The notes under the pieces were generated by a model, which was not told the DNA's origin, searched no databases, and saw only the letters and a program-made list of their open reading frames with translations. The translations under genes were made by a program, and so were the position numbers. Positions 48,843-59,400 of a DNA stretch of 64,000 nucleotides are shown piece after piece. The stretch comes from Nocardiopsis sinuspersici (GTDB lineage Bacteria > Actinomycetota > Actinomycetes > Streptosporangiales > Streptosporangiaceae), in the NCBI GenBank assembly GCA_008638415.1, contig VWVT01000001.1, positions 434,001-498,000 on the forward strand, given 5' to 3'. The first letter of the stretch is position 1, and the number at the start of each line of letters is the position of its first letter.

Positions 48843-50273
48843 CTACCCGATACCGCCTGTCCCAGCGCCCCACGGGGCGCGGAAGCGGGCGGGGACGCGG
48901 AACGGACGCGGCAGGACCCAGGGCGCGGACCGCGGTCCGCCCCCGCCGAAGTCCCGGGTCAGCGTCACGCCCACCAGCACCGCGAACAGGCCGAGCAGCG
49001 GAACCGGGCCCAGTCCCAGGCCGGACACCGTCAGCGTCAGCATCCCGCCGCCGACCAGCGCCGCCGCGGCCAGGGCGCGCACCATGCCGGGGGAGCCGTC
49101 CAGCGCCTTCGGCGGGTTCTCGAACCGCACCGCCCAGTGCGCCAGCGGCACGACCAGGGGCAGCACCGCCGCGACGCCCAGCACGCCCCACAGGAACCAC
49201 AGGCCCGTCAGCGGCTCCGGGGTGTCGATCCCCAGCCCGAACACCAGCGTGCCCGCCACGACGCTGACCGGCAGCATGTGCCACAGGTAGACCGTCATCA
49301 GCTGCGGGCAGATCCGGTCCAGCAGCCGCGCCGGCCCGGGACGCTCCGACCACGCGCTGATCCGCTCGCGCAGCAGCACCGCGACACCGACCTGCGCCAC
49401 GCCCAGTGCGGCGAGGACCAGGGTTGGCGGGGAGACGTTCGAGGTCTGGGAGGCGAACACGCCCGTCATGTTCAGCGAGTACGGGCCGACCAGTGCCAGG
49501 CCCAGGGCGGTGGCCGCGCCTCCCACCGCCATCCAGGCGGCGTAGCGGAGTCGGATCGCCCCCGTCGCGTAGCGAAGCCCCAACTGGTGCACGCCCAGCC
49601 ACACGAACGCCACGTTCAGGTAGCCGGCCCAGTCCGTACCGGTTCCGAACCGGACCAGGTCCACGGCCGCGGCGGCGGCCAGGAGAGCGGCCGGGACCCA
49701 CCAGCCGAACCGCTCCTGGGCGCCCACCAGCACCGGGGTCGCCACGACCACCAGCACGTACACGGCCAGGAACCACAGCACCATGCCCGCGGCCTCCGCG
49801 CCCACGAGCACGGCCTGGGCCGGGGCCCCGCCCAGGACCAGCAGGTGTGAGCCGACGATCCACACGGCCGCCAGCGGCACCACGGGCCAGGCGAGCCTGC
49901 GCAGCCGCCTGGCGTACCAGGTCGGTACGGACACGCCCCGGCCGGAGGCCGCGCGCCAGCTGATGAGGTTGGCCGCGCCGCCGACGAAGAAGATCAGCGG
50001 CATGACCTGAACGACCCACGTCAGAGCGAAACCGCCCTCGATGGCCAGGACGCTCCCCGCGCTGAGGGTGTCCTGCTCGTGGACCAGGACCGGCAGCCAC
50101 CAGTGCTGCAGGACCACCAGGGCCATGACGAACAGCCGGATGACGTCGAGGAACCTGTCCCTGCCCGCGCCGGGGCGCGGCGCCCGGCCGCTCCGGGGAA
50201 ACGTCGCTACGGCGGTACCGGAGGGATACGCCGACGACGTGCCTCCGTGTCCCTTCCCAACGGTCACGGTCAT
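48843..50273 (-). CDS. Membrane acyltransferase (acyltransferase 3 / OafA family)
   Basis: 476 residues with about ten hydrophobic segments. The N-terminus after a 40-residue polar leader is RFLDVIRLFVMALVVLQHWW, where the conserved His of acyltransferase 3 proteins is in LQHWW. The loop ISWRAASGRGVSVPTWYARR gives the family's R-x10-15-R-R pattern. It would transfer an acyl group to a surface sugar or other extracytoplasmic acceptor. ATG at 50273 with AAGGAGCGACC upstream. The hydrolase gene follows 10 bp later. Confidence 0.85.
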   Translation of the reverse strand: MTVTVGKGHGGTSSAYPSGTAVATFPRSGRAPRPGAGRDRFLDVIRLFVMALVVLQHWWLPVLVHEQDTLSAGSVLAIEGGFALTWVVQVMPLIFFVGGAANLISWRAASGRGVSVPTWYARRLRRLAWPVVPLAAVWIVGSHLLVLGGAPAQAVLVGAEAAGMVLWFLAVYVLVVVATPVLVGAQERFGWWVPAALLAAAAAVDLVRFGTGTDWAGYLNVAFVWLGVHQLGLRYATGAIRLRYAAWMAVGGAATALGLALVGPYSLNMTGVFASQTSNVSPPTLVLAALGVAQVGVAVLLRERISAWSERPGPARLLDRICPQLMTVYLWHMLPVSVVAGTLVFGLGIDTPEPLTGLWFLWGVLGVAAVLPLVVPLAHWAVRFENPPKALDGSPGMVRALAAAALVGGGMLTLTVSGLGLGPVPLLGLFAVLVGVTLTRDFGGGGPRSAPWVLPRPFRVPARFRAPWGAGTGGIG

Positions 50274-50655
50274 CGGTCGCTCCTTGGTCTTCCCGCGCAC
50301 GGGCCCTGGCACGGTGGGGGGCGCCGGGGCCCGGTCGACCGGGTTCAGGGGGTGGCGACGCGTTCTCGAACGCGCCCGGTGGCGTGGCCGCGTCGGTTCA
50401 ACGGATGATGATGACGCGTCGTCAACGACCCTAGGGCGGGCCGGGGGGTGGTCGCTATGGATCTGGCGCCCCTCTTGGAACGGCGGTGCGCCCACCCGGA
50501 AAAGGTGGTGCCCGCACCACCGCGCACAGGAGCGCGGCGGTGTAGGCCCTGCTCGGACGGGCCGTCCGGAAGGAGGGGCCCGTGCGGGGCGGCGCCCCTG
50601 GAACCCGTGAAGGTTTTCCACACGGTACCCGGACGAACGCGCGTCCGGAACGGTC
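50274..50655. other. Intergenic between nadE and acyltransferase
   Basis: About 380 bp; no gene supported. A short CCGGACG/CGTCCGG hairpin (50629-50648) lies just past the nadE stop and may terminate it; the acyltransferase promoter should lie at 50280-50450, where composition is less GC-rich. Confidence 0.4.
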
Positions 50656-51486
50656 TCAGGGGGCGGTGGGGAGTGCGCGCTTGTGGGCGGTGGCGCGGTA
50701 GCGGTCGACCAGGGTGGTCTCCACGTGCCCGGGCACGGGCAGGCCCTCCAGGAAGTCGTCGATCTGCTCGTAGGTCAGGCCGAGCGCCTCCTCGTCCGGC
50801 TTCTGCGGGGTGAGCGTCTCCAGGTCGGCGGTGGGCACCTTGTTCACCAGGTCGCCGGGGGCGCCGAGCGCTGCGGCGACCGCGCGCACCCGGCGCTTGG
50901 TCAGGCCGGCCAGCGGCACGAGGTCCACGCCGCCGTCGCCGTACTTGGTGAAGAACCCGGTGACCGCCTCGGCCGCGTGGTCGGTGCCGACCACCAGGCC
51001 GCGCAGGCCTCCCGAGACCGCGTACTGGGCGATCATCCGCTGCCTGGCCTTGACGTTGCCGAGGACGAAGTCCCTGGAGGAGTCGTCGGCGTAGGCCATC
51101 CCCGCGTCGTCGAGGGAGGCGGCCATGGCGTCGGTGGCGGGTCCGACGTCCACGGTGAGGCAGCGTTCCGGCGCCGTGAACGCCACGGAGCGGGCCGCGT
51201 CCTCCTCGTCCTTCTGCTCGCCGTAGGGCAGGCGCATGGCGACGTACTCGCACTCGTGACCGCTCTCCCGGGCACGGTCCACGGCCAGGCGGCACAGGCG
51301 GCCCGCGGTGAGCGAGTCCACACCGCCGCTGATACCGAGGACCAGCGCCCTGGATCCGGTGGCGGTCAGCCGGTCGGCGAGGAAGGCCACGCGCCGTCCG
51401 ATCTCGGCGTCCGCGTCGAAGTGCGCGGGTACTGCGAGGTCACGGATGATGTCGCGACGGGCCTGGCTCAGCTCGGTGTCGGTCAC
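50656..51486 (-). CDS. nadE: Ammonia-dependent NAD+ synthetase
   Basis: 276 residues, the size of the NH3-dependent form (no glutaminase domain). The PP-loop is LGISGGVDSLTAGRL; further family blocks are MRLPYGEQKDEEDA, NVKARQRMIAQY, VVGTDHAAEAVTGFFTKYGDG and DLVPLAGLTKRRVR. It makes NAD+ from nicotinate adenine dinucleotide with ATP and ammonia, in the cytosol. GTG start at 51486 with GGGGGACC upstream. Confidence 0.95.
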   Translation of the reverse strand: MTDTELSQARRDIIRDLAVPAHFDADAEIGRRVAFLADRLTATGSRALVLGISGGVDSLTAGRLCRLAVDRARESGHECEYVAMRLPYGEQKDEEDAARSVAFTAPERCLTVDVGPATDAMAASLDDAGMAYADDSSRDFVLGNVKARQRMIAQYAVSGGLRGLVVGTDHAAEAVTGFFTKYGDGGVDLVPLAGLTKRRVRAVAAALGAPGDLVNKVPTADLETLTPQKPDEEALGLTYEQIDDFLEGLPVPGHVETTLVDRYRATAHKRALPTAP

Positions 51487-51587
51487 TGCGGTCCCCCGTG
51501 GGTGTGGTGCGCGTACCCGTTGATTATCGCCTGTCCCGCGGCACGGGGCGAGCCCGGGAGGGGCGGAAGGGGAGGGGGCGCGAGGGT

Positions 51588-52172
51588 TCAGGCGTCCGTA
51601 CGCAGGCGGCGGGCGAAGCGCTCGTAGTCGACGACCACGCCGTCGCCGTCCACCGACAGCCGGTACTCGCCGTGCAGCGGATCGCGGTAGGTGTAGCGCT
51701 CCAGGCCGTCCTCGGCCGGGTGGCGGGTGTAGCGCTGCCTGACCCGGCGCACCCGCAGGGAGGGGATGTCGATCCAGGCCACCACGATGTCGCGGTACTC
51801 GCCCGGGCGCAGGCCGAGGCGGCGGATCGGGAGGGTGTTGGTGAGCGGGGTGGCGGCGACGTCCACGTCCAGGCAGCCCACGAGCTCGGGGAGGGGGACC
51901 CCGTCTGCGTCGGCCCAGTGGCCGCCCCTGACGCTGAGGACGACCGACTCCAGCCCCTGGGCGGACAGGACCTCGGCGCGTACACCCCGGGTCGTCCACG
52001 CCAGGTCGGTGCGGACGGTGAACCGGGTCAGGAAGCGCTCCTCGCCCACGACGACGGTCTCCCCGGCCTCCAGCCGGTAGCCGTCGGGTTCGGGGATGAG
52101 CGTGCCGAGGCCGAGCCCCTCGGGGACGTCGGTCCGCGCCCACACGGCGGGGTGTTCCGTCAGTGACGACAT
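51588..52172 (-). CDS. Putative glycolipid-binding protein (DUF1089)
   Basis: 194 residues. VWARTDVPEGLGLGTL, YRLEAGETVVVGEERF, LTRFTVRTDLAWTTRGVRAE, GCLDVDVAATPLTNTLPIRR and VDYERFARR match the putative glycolipid-binding family PF06475, a beta-barrel related to SPFH-independent lipid binders (structural knowledge limited). No signal peptide. ATG at 52172. It sits alone, upstream of nadE on the same strand with a 100-bp gap. Confidence 0.85.
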   Translation of the reverse strand: MSSLTEHPAVWARTDVPEGLGLGTLIPEPDGYRLEAGETVVVGEERFLTRFTVRTDLAWTTRGVRAEVLSAQGLESVVLSVRGGHWADADGVPLPELVGCLDVDVAATPLTNTLPIRRLGLRPGEYRDIVVAWIDIPSLRVRRVRQRYTRHPAEDGLERYTYRDPLHGEYRLSVDGDGVVVDYERFARRLRTDA

Positions 52173-52213
52173 GTCACCGTTCTACCGTTCCGGGGACGGG
52201 TGCGCCAGAGCGG

Positions 52214-52249
52214 CCCGGGCCCGCACCGCCTGTGCGGTACGGGCCCGGG
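52214..52249 (-). terminator. Terminator of putP
   Basis: 16-bp stem CCCGGGCCCGCACCGC / GCGGTACGGGCCCGGG with a single mismatch and loop CTGT, about 105 bp past the putP stop. Confidence 0.75.
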
Positions 52250-52353
52250 GCGCGGAGCCCGGGGAGGGAGGTCCGTCCCGGGCCGGCGGCCGAACGCGTG
52301 TTCCGGTCCTCGTGGTCGGACGGCGCCGTCGGACCGTGCGGCCGGCGGAGCGG

Positions 52354-53934
52354 TCAGACCTTCGCGGCCTCGCCCTCGGCGGGGCCGGACCTGGCCGCGC
52401 GGAGCTCGGCCTCGACCCGGTCGAAGTCGCTCTCCATCTGCGGGCTGACCCTGGCCAGGCCGTTGAAGACGAAGATCGCGGCGACGCTGAGGATCACGGC
52501 CGGGACCATGGCGTACAGGCCGGTGCCGAAGTACGCGGCGTCGAGGATGTCCCACACGATCGCGGTGGTACCGCCCGCGATCATTCCCGCGAGGGCGCCG
52601 GACCAGGTCATGCGCTTCCAGAACACGGAGAGCACCAGGATCGGGCCGAAGCCGGCGCCGAATCCGGCCCAGGCGTAGCCGACGAGGTCCATCACCGACT
52701 GGTTGCCCCACAGGGCGATGGCCGCGGCGCCCAGGGCCACGGCGATCACGGTGACGCGGCTGATCCACAGCAGCGTCTTCGGGCTGGCGTCGCGGTCCGC
52801 GAAGGCCTTGTAGCCGTCCTCGGTGAGCGCGGACGCGGCGACCAGCAGCTGGGAGTCGGCGGTGCTCATGACGGCCGCGAGGATGGCGGCGAGCAGCAGG
52901 CCGGCGACCAGCGGGTGGGTGAGGGCCTCGATCAGGAGCGGGAAGACCTGCTCGGAGTTCTCCAGCGGGGCGTCGAAGTAGGCGATGCCGATGAAGCCGA
53001 CCACCACGGCCAGGAACATGGCGGTGACCGCCCAGGCGACGCTGACGATCCCGGCCTTGGGGATGTCCTGGACCGAGCGGATGCCCATGTAGCGGGAGAG
53101 GATGTGCGGCTGGCCGAAGTAGCCGAGGCCCCAGGCCAGTCCGGAGACGATGACGACCCAGCCGAGGGTCTCGGTGCTCACCCACTGGCCGGCCTCGGGG
53201 TCGAGGGCGGTGCCGCCGACGGCCGAGAGCAGGCCGGTGCTCTTCTCGGAGACGCCCTCGGTCAGGCCGCCGAGGCCGCCGAGCGCGGTGACCGCCATGA
53301 CCGGGACGACCAGCAGGGCGATCCACATCATCGCGGCCTGGATCACGTCGGTGTAGGACACGGCGAGGAAGCCGCCGAGCACGGTGTAGAGCACGACGAT
53401 GCCCACGCCGATGGCGATGGCGGGCGCCGGGCTCAGGCCGAGGACCTGGTCGAACAGGGCGGCCATGGCCACCAGGCCCGAGGCCACGTAGAAGAAGTAG
53501 AAGACGAGGATCAGCACCGCCGAGACCCCGCGCAGCAGCCGGGTGGGGTCGTTGAAGCGGTTCTCCAGGAAGGAGGAGAGGGTCAGGGAGTCGGAGTCCC
53601 CGCCGGAGCGGGCGTCGGTGACGCGCTCGGTGTACACGCGCAGGCGGGGGGCGAGGAGCACCCAGCTTCCGGCGAAGCCGCAGGCCAGGCCCACGGCGAT
53701 CCAGGCCTCCCCCAGGCCGGAGACGTAGATGGCACCGGGCAGGCCGAGCAGCAGCCACCCGCTGAAGTCGCTGGCGTTGGCGCTCAGACCCGCCACCCAG
53801 CTGTTGAGCTGCCGTCCTCCGAGCACGAAGTCCGACTGCGAGACGGTGCGCTTGTAGGCCCAGAGGCCGATGGCCACCATGATGGCGAGGTACACGCCGA
53901 AGGTCGCGATGGACCAGACCACGGATTCGCTCAA
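52354..53934 (-). CDS. putP: Sodium/proline symporter
   Basis: 526 residues with thirteen hydrophobic segments, the number expected for the solute:sodium symporter family. Family blocks: FVLGGRQLNSWVAGLSANASDFSGW (Na+ site 2 region), GLPGAIYVSGLGEAWIAVGL, YTVLGGFLAVSYTDVIQAAMM and MSTADSQLLVAASALTEDGY. It imports proline with Na+. Start TTG at 53934 (MLSESVVWS) with GGAGGGG six bases upstream. C-terminal tail is acidic and cytosolic. It is divergent from the protease-VMAP gene. Confidence 0.9.
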   Translation of the reverse strand: MSESVVWSIATFGVYLAIMVAIGLWAYKRTVSQSDFVLGGRQLNSWVAGLSANASDFSGWLLLGLPGAIYVSGLGEAWIAVGLACGFAGSWVLLAPRLRVYTERVTDARSGGDSDSLTLSSFLENRFNDPTRLLRGVSAVLILVFYFFYVASGLVAMAALFDQVLGLSPAPAIAIGVGIVVLYTVLGGFLAVSYTDVIQAAMMWIALLVVPVMAVTALGGLGGLTEGVSEKSTGLLSAVGGTALDPEAGQWVSTETLGWVVIVSGLAWGLGYFGQPHILSRYMGIRSVQDIPKAGIVSVAWAVTAMFLAVVVGFIGIAYFDAPLENSEQVFPLLIEALTHPLVAGLLLAAILAAVMSTADSQLLVAASALTEDGYKAFADRDASPKTLLWISRVTVIAVALGAAAIALWGNQSVMDLVGYAWAGFGAGFGPILVLSVFWKRMTWSGALAGMIAGGTTAIVWDILDAAYFGTGLYAMVPAVILSVAAIFVFNGLARVSPQMESDFDRVEAELRAARSGPAEGEAAKV

Positions 53935-54147
53935 GACCGTCCCCTCCCTTCCTTGCGCGCGACGGAGTCCCTTACGCGCTGGTTGTGAACATTGTGGGAG
54001 ATCATTGCCCCTTGTTCGACGAGTCACAACGGCCTTGCGTGGAACAACACCGCTTCGATACCTCGCCGAGTCCTTGACCAGGCACGATTGTCCGCCAGGC
54101 CATGCCCCGGCGCCGGTGTTTGTCGGATCGGACATACGGGGGAACCC

Positions 54148-56187
54148 ATGATCGGGCCTTCGGACGTCTTCCGTGACGCGTGTCCCGGTACCACCGGAAA
54201 CTCCGTGGAGCGGCGGAGCGGTCGGGCTTCTCCTGGTTCACCCGCCACCCGAGGGGGAACGAGTCCTGGACAGAGCGGATCGGAAAGAGGTCCCCCGAAC
54301 GTGGCCACCCCCCATATCTCCCGTGGCCTACAGCCACACGAGCCCCCGTGGCAGATGCGAGTGCTCGACGAGTACGACGTCGTGGGCGGAGCCGTACTCC
54401 TGTCCCCCGGTCTGCTGATCACGTGCGCGCACGTCGTCAACGCCGCACTCGGCCGCGACGGGGACAAGGAGGAGCACCCCGGCTCGGAGGCCACCGTGCG
54501 CCTCCAGTCGTTCGACGACCGGGTGTGGAGCGCCAGGGTCGACACCCAGTTGTGGTCCGCGGGTCCGGAGAGCCGCGACCTGGCCGTACTACGGCTGCCC
54601 GGCGCGGGGCAGCCCGACACCACCTTCCCCGTGCTGAGGGACTGCGCGAGCCTGTCACCGGACCAGGCCCTGTCCACGACCGGCTATCCGGAGGGCATGC
54701 GCTCCCTCCAGGCCTCACTGGTCTACCGGGGCCCGGGCGGACCCACCGGGGTCACCCACCAGGTCGAGACCCCCGGGTCCCGGCGGGTGCAGATCACCGG
54801 CGGGTTCAGCGGCTGCGCCGTGCGCACCGAGACCGGCGAGCTGGCGGGCGTCATGCAGAAGAACCACCACTACGTGTGGAACGACCCCGACCGGCCCTCC
54901 GGCGTCGCGTTCATCCTGCCGGTGGAGGAGCTCGTGGGGGTGCGGGACGGCGGTGAGACCGTCTCGGTCCAGCGCCTGGCGGACGAGTCGCTGTGCGGCA
55001 GGCAGACCTACGACAGGCTGCACGACCTGCTGGACTCGATCTCCCTGGAGGACGTTCCACCGGACGAGCTGCTGCGTCCCCACGAGCAGCGCCAGCTCAG
55101 GCGGCACGGTTCGGGCTCCACGGCGTGGCGGGTCCTCACCGCGCTGTGGGACCTGATCCCGCCCTTCGGTGAGCCGCCGCCCCGGGTGGCCTGGGTGCAC
55201 CACGTCTACCAGCGGATCAGGCACCAGCGGCCGCTCCCGCCCACGGTGTGGTCGTGGATCAGGCAGGAGGCCTCTCCGACGGGGCGCGACTGGGAGGAGG
55301 CGCTGACCCGGGACCGGGACCGCAGGCTCCTCAGGAGCAGGGAGCCCGACGCGCCCGCCGCGCTCCCCGACCACGGCGAGGAGCCGCCCGACACGGTGGT
55401 GCTCTTCGAGCTGGAGCCGGTGACGGGCGGCTACAAGCTCTCGCACAGCGTCGTCCACATGAAGGAGGAGAGGTACGACCTCCTGCCGCAGGGCACGAAG
55501 CTGGTCAGCGAGCCGGAGATCCGCGACGAGATCGGCGACCTCATGGGCGAGGCGACCATGCAGAGGCTCGTCACTCCGGAGGAGGAGTCGCTGCGGCTGC
55601 GCTTCCTGCTGCCGAAGGACCTGCTGCACCTGAACCTGGGCCAGGCCACTCCCCACCGCGACCTGCTGGAGTTCCCGCCCCAGCTCTGCACCATGTACGA
55701 GATCGTCTACCACGTCCGCGAGCGGGTCCGGATATCGGGTTACCTGGGGACTCCCCCCGGCCGCTGGCGCCTGCGTTCGGGGAGGCAGCGGGCCAGCCCG
55801 CTGGTGGAGGACCGCAACGCCCTCAGCACCTGGCGGCAGGAGGTGAGCGAGGTGACGCACGCCCTCACCAACGAGGACGTCACCTTGGTCGTGACGGACT
55901 CCGACAACAAAGACGTCCATCATGTGTACGACACCGCGTTACACCACGGCATCCCCACTATTATCAGGGGTCCCAGAAAAGCGGTGATCAGCCTCGCCGA
56001 CGAACTCCTCAACCGGGAGCCCGGCTCGCGCGTGAGGATCTCCGGCCTGCCCCGCTATCTTCGCGATCGGGCAAGAGATAATTCGGACAGTCGAGAAATA
56101 GCTCTAATCCATGACCTATTTGAGGATCCCCTCTTCCGGGAAGTACTCCGGGGCCCAGAAGGGCCCGAGAGCCCGGTCTCCTCTTGA
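54148..56187 (+). CDS. Trypsin-like protease fused to VMAP C-terminal domain
   Basis: 679 residues, no signal peptide. Residues about 65-270 are a trypsin-fold protease with an intact triad: His95 in LITCAHVV, Asp144 in SRDLAVLRL, Ser221 in GGFSGCAV. Residues about 280-400 are a helical bundle (YDRLHDLLDSISLEDVPPDE ... WVHHVYQRIRHQ), placed where effector-associated domains sit. From about 425 to the end is a VMAP C-terminal-like region: VVLFELEPVTGGYKLSHSV, LRFLLPKDLLHLNLGQ, YHVRERVR, TLVVTDSD and ALHHGIPTIIRG. VMAP proteins go with vWA-MoxR or STAND NTPase conflict systems. ATG at 54148 with GGGGGA upstream. It begins the block completed by the NB-ARC-TPR and Trypco1 genes. Confidence 0.85.
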   Translation: MIGPSDVFRDACPGTTGNSVERRSGRASPGSPATRGGTSPGQSGSERGPPNVATPHISRGLQPHEPPWQMRVLDEYDVVGGAVLLSPGLLITCAHVVNAALGRDGDKEEHPGSEATVRLQSFDDRVWSARVDTQLWSAGPESRDLAVLRLPGAGQPDTTFPVLRDCASLSPDQALSTTGYPEGMRSLQASLVYRGPGGPTGVTHQVETPGSRRVQITGGFSGCAVRTETGELAGVMQKNHHYVWNDPDRPSGVAFILPVEELVGVRDGGETVSVQRLADESLCGRQTYDRLHDLLDSISLEDVPPDELLRPHEQRQLRRHGSGSTAWRVLTALWDLIPPFGEPPPRVAWVHHVYQRIRHQRPLPPTVWSWIRQEASPTGRDWEEALTRDRDRRLLRSREPDAPAALPDHGEEPPDTVVLFELEPVTGGYKLSHSVVHMKEERYDLLPQGTKLVSEPEIRDEIGDLMGEATMQRLVTPEEESLRLRFLLPKDLLHLNLGQATPHRDLLEFPPQLCTMYEIVYHVRERVRISGYLGTPPGRWRLRSGRQRASPLVEDRNALSTWRQEVSEVTHALTNEDVTLVVTDSDNKDVHHVYDTALHHGIPTIIRGPRKAVISLADELLNREPGSRVRISGLPRYLRDRARDNSDSREIALIHDLFEDPLFREVLRGPEGPESPVSS

Positions 56188-56491
56188 TCAATCCGCGATC
56201 TGAGGGACCATGGGAGGGAGCGCCGCAAGCCGGGACGGGCTCCTCGACGCACCGCGCATTCGTGACTCCGGACCGTCACCTACCCCCTTCCGCCTCCTCG
56301 TCTCCACCGACACGGATATTTCCCCACGGGAAAGTGAAGCCGGTTCCAGCAAGTCGCTTCCGCGACCACTCAGCGCCTTCGCTAGGATCTGTATCTGTCT
56401 GGTCGGTTTCCTAGCCTGAGAAGAACTTGCAGGAGAGCAGAAACAGGCCCACAGAACCAAACCATGGTCCATTAAGGGCAAAAACGACATC
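56188..56491. other. Intergenic between protease-VMAP and NB-ARC-TPR genes
   Basis: 304 bp without a gene. AT-richer near 56375-56490; TAGGAT at 56383-56388 is a candidate -10 for the downstream gene, so the large gene may have its own promoter. Confidence 0.4.
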
Positions 56492-59400
56492 ATGGATGAT
56501 TTGTCGCACAGGTATCATCATGCTCTCAGCAACCTGACAGGCGGGCCGTCCCGCCTGGTCGTGCTTGTCGACTCCTCGCCCCTGATGGCCCTGCACCAGC
56601 ACACCGTCGGCCGACTGGTCGAGGAGGCCGAACGCGCGGGATCATCCGTCGTCCGCTTCGATCCCGGCCGCCCCACGCTCCCCGGCACCCCGCACGACGC
56701 GTCGGCGGCCGTCATCGTCACCGACACCCAGGACCGGGGCTGGCGCCGGCCGAGGCTGCGCGCGTCACTGGCCTCGCTCGCCGCCCGCGTGCCGACCGCC
56801 CTCCTCCACCTCCTCGACCGCTCCGTCTGGTTCCGGGGACCACTCGCCCCGCAGCCGATGCGCATGACGGGCCCCAGCCCCGCCTCCCCCTCCTCCTGGT
56901 CACCCGTGAGCACCCAGGACGACACCGCCGGCACCGTCCTCCCCCAGGACGCGGCGGTACTGCCGGTCCTGGAGTCCGGCCCGAACGCCCTCACCGAGTG
57001 GGACGCGGCGGTGCACGGCCGGAGCAGCGCGTGGGAGGCGGACGTGTGCGTCCTCCCGCCCGACGGCGCCCGGCCGCCGAGCGCCCTTCCCTGGGACCCC
57101 GACCCGGTGTCGCGCTTCCTGTCCCACGCCTCACGCGGGGCGCGCGAGCTCGCCGTGCGCCTCGCCCAGGCGCCGGTGAACCTCCCGGTGGCCGAACTGA
57201 TCCAGCGCAACATCCCGCGCGCGCCCCGCGACGAGCGCGCCGCCGTCACCGAGATCGCCGAGGTGTTCGGCGGTGAGCTGATGGACCCGACCCTCCCGCT
57301 GGGCGACCTGGACGACCCCGCCGGCACCGCCCTGGACTTCCTGCCCGGCGTGCGACGGGACCTCCTCGGCCGCTTCGGCGACCTCAGCGTGATGCGGTCG
57401 GTCTACTACTCGCTCGGCATCGAGTTCAAGGACTCCGCCCTGATCTACCAGTGGCTCTCCCGGATCGAGACCGGAGCGCCGCTGGTCCCCTCACTCGACG
57501 GTGAGGAGGACCTGGCCAGGGCCATGCTCCCCGCGCTGTCCGAGATGCCCGGAGAGTACCGGCGTTTCGCCGAGCACATGCGCGCCGCCCTGGACGGGAC
57601 GCCCGGCCAGGACACCACAGCTCCCCGGGGCGCCGACGCCTCCCCCGGTACCGCCGCTCACCGACCGACGCCAACCGCCCCCCGAGAGGAACCGAGCTCG
57701 ACCGTGACCGACTCCCAGATCTCCGAGCCCACCCCTTCGGAGCCCACCGCCCTCCGTCCCGGGAGGAGGCAGGCTCGGGGCAGGAACCTGGCCAAGCTCC
57801 GCGGCGTCCCTCCGCACAACCTGAACTTCACCGGCCGCGAGGAGATCCTCACCCGCGTCCACGACCTGCTCACGGAGGCCTCGGGCGGCGTCTACCTGCT
57901 GTCCGGCGGAGGCGGCATCGGCAAGACCCAGATCGCCACCGAGTACGCGCACCGGTACAGGGACGACTACGACCTGGTCTGGTGGATCCCAGCCAACAGC
58001 TCCGCCGACGTCCACCAGTCCTACCTGCGCCTGGCCCGGCACCTGGGCCTCGTCGAGGAGAGCGGCAACCTGGAGAAGACCGCCCAGCACGTCCGGGACG
58101 TACTGGAGAGCGATCCCGAGGTGGGGCACTGGCTCCTCGTCTTCGACGACGTACCCGACCTGGACCGGCTGGACGAGGCGGGCCTTCCCTCGAACGGTCC
58201 CGGCGACGTCGTCATCACCTCCCGCGACCAGAGCTGGATCCCCAGCGGACGCAGCGAGGGATCGGTCGTGCCCAGCCTGACGCCGGAGGAGAGCGTCGCC
58301 CTGCTCCGCAAGGTCTGCCCCCAGGGGCTGGAGGACGACACGGACGCCCTGCGCATAGCCGAGCGGCTGGAACACCTCCCCCTGGCCCTGGCCCAGGTCG
58401 GCGCCTACCTGCGCGACTCCCTGATGGACGTCGGGGACTTCCTCCACATGCTCGAGGACAAGTTCGACGAGCTCGTCTCGCACGTGGAGCCGGAGGACCT
58501 GTACCCCCTGCCGCTGGCCGCCGCCTGGAACATGCAGCTCGACGACCTGCGGCGCGGCACGGGAGGAGGGGACCGCGCCCTCAAGAGGATGGTCCGCGAG
58601 TTCGTCCAGCTGTGCGCGTTCTTCGGCCCCCGGCCGCTGGCGCGTACCCTGTTCCACCGGGCCCGGGGACTGAGCGCCAACCCCGAGCTGGCGCAGATCC
58701 TGGGCAACGAGATGGCCCTGTCGAAGGTGCTGCGGTACGTGAGCAGGCACAGCCTCGCCGAGCTCGACCGGACCAACCACACCTTCCAGATGCACGTCAC
58801 CTTCCAGACCGTCGTCCAGAGCACGCTGGGCGACGAGGCCCGTGTGCGCTACCGGGACCTGGTCCACCGGCTGCTGGCGCAGAGCGACCCGCTCGGCCCC
58901 GAGCTCCCGCAGAACTGGCCCGAGTACCAGCTGCTGTTCAGCCACGTGGCCGCCTCCGAGGCCTGGCGCAGCCACGACCCGCAGGTCCGCGGACTGGTCC
59001 ACAACGTGATCACGTACCTGGTGGAGACCAAGAACGAGAACGCCGCGCTGGAACTGGCGGACCGGGCCATCGAGGCCTGGTACGACGACACCGCCCAGCG
59101 CTTCCAGATCCAGCTCATCCGCACCAGGATCCTCCGGCTCCGGGGCGACAGCGACGTCGCCCTCGCCGAGGCGGAGCGGATGTACGCGGAGCAGGTGGAA
59201 CTGGACGGCCCGGAGAGCGAGGAGGCCCTGGACGCCAACCGGGCGCGGGCCATCGCGCTCAGCAATCTCGGCCACTACGGCCAGGCCCTGGACATGTTCG
59301 AGGAGATCCACCGGGTCAGGACCAACCGGTTCACCGAGGAGGACGAGAAGACCCTGGTCATCGCGCACGACATCGGGGACTGCCTGCGCCGCCTGGGCCG

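Noticed and set aside
48628..50100. 490-codon minus-strand frame overlapping the acyltransferase
   Set aside because: Arg/Gly-rich in a shifted frame of the acyltransferase and hydrolase genes; its only sensible residues are out-of-frame echoes.
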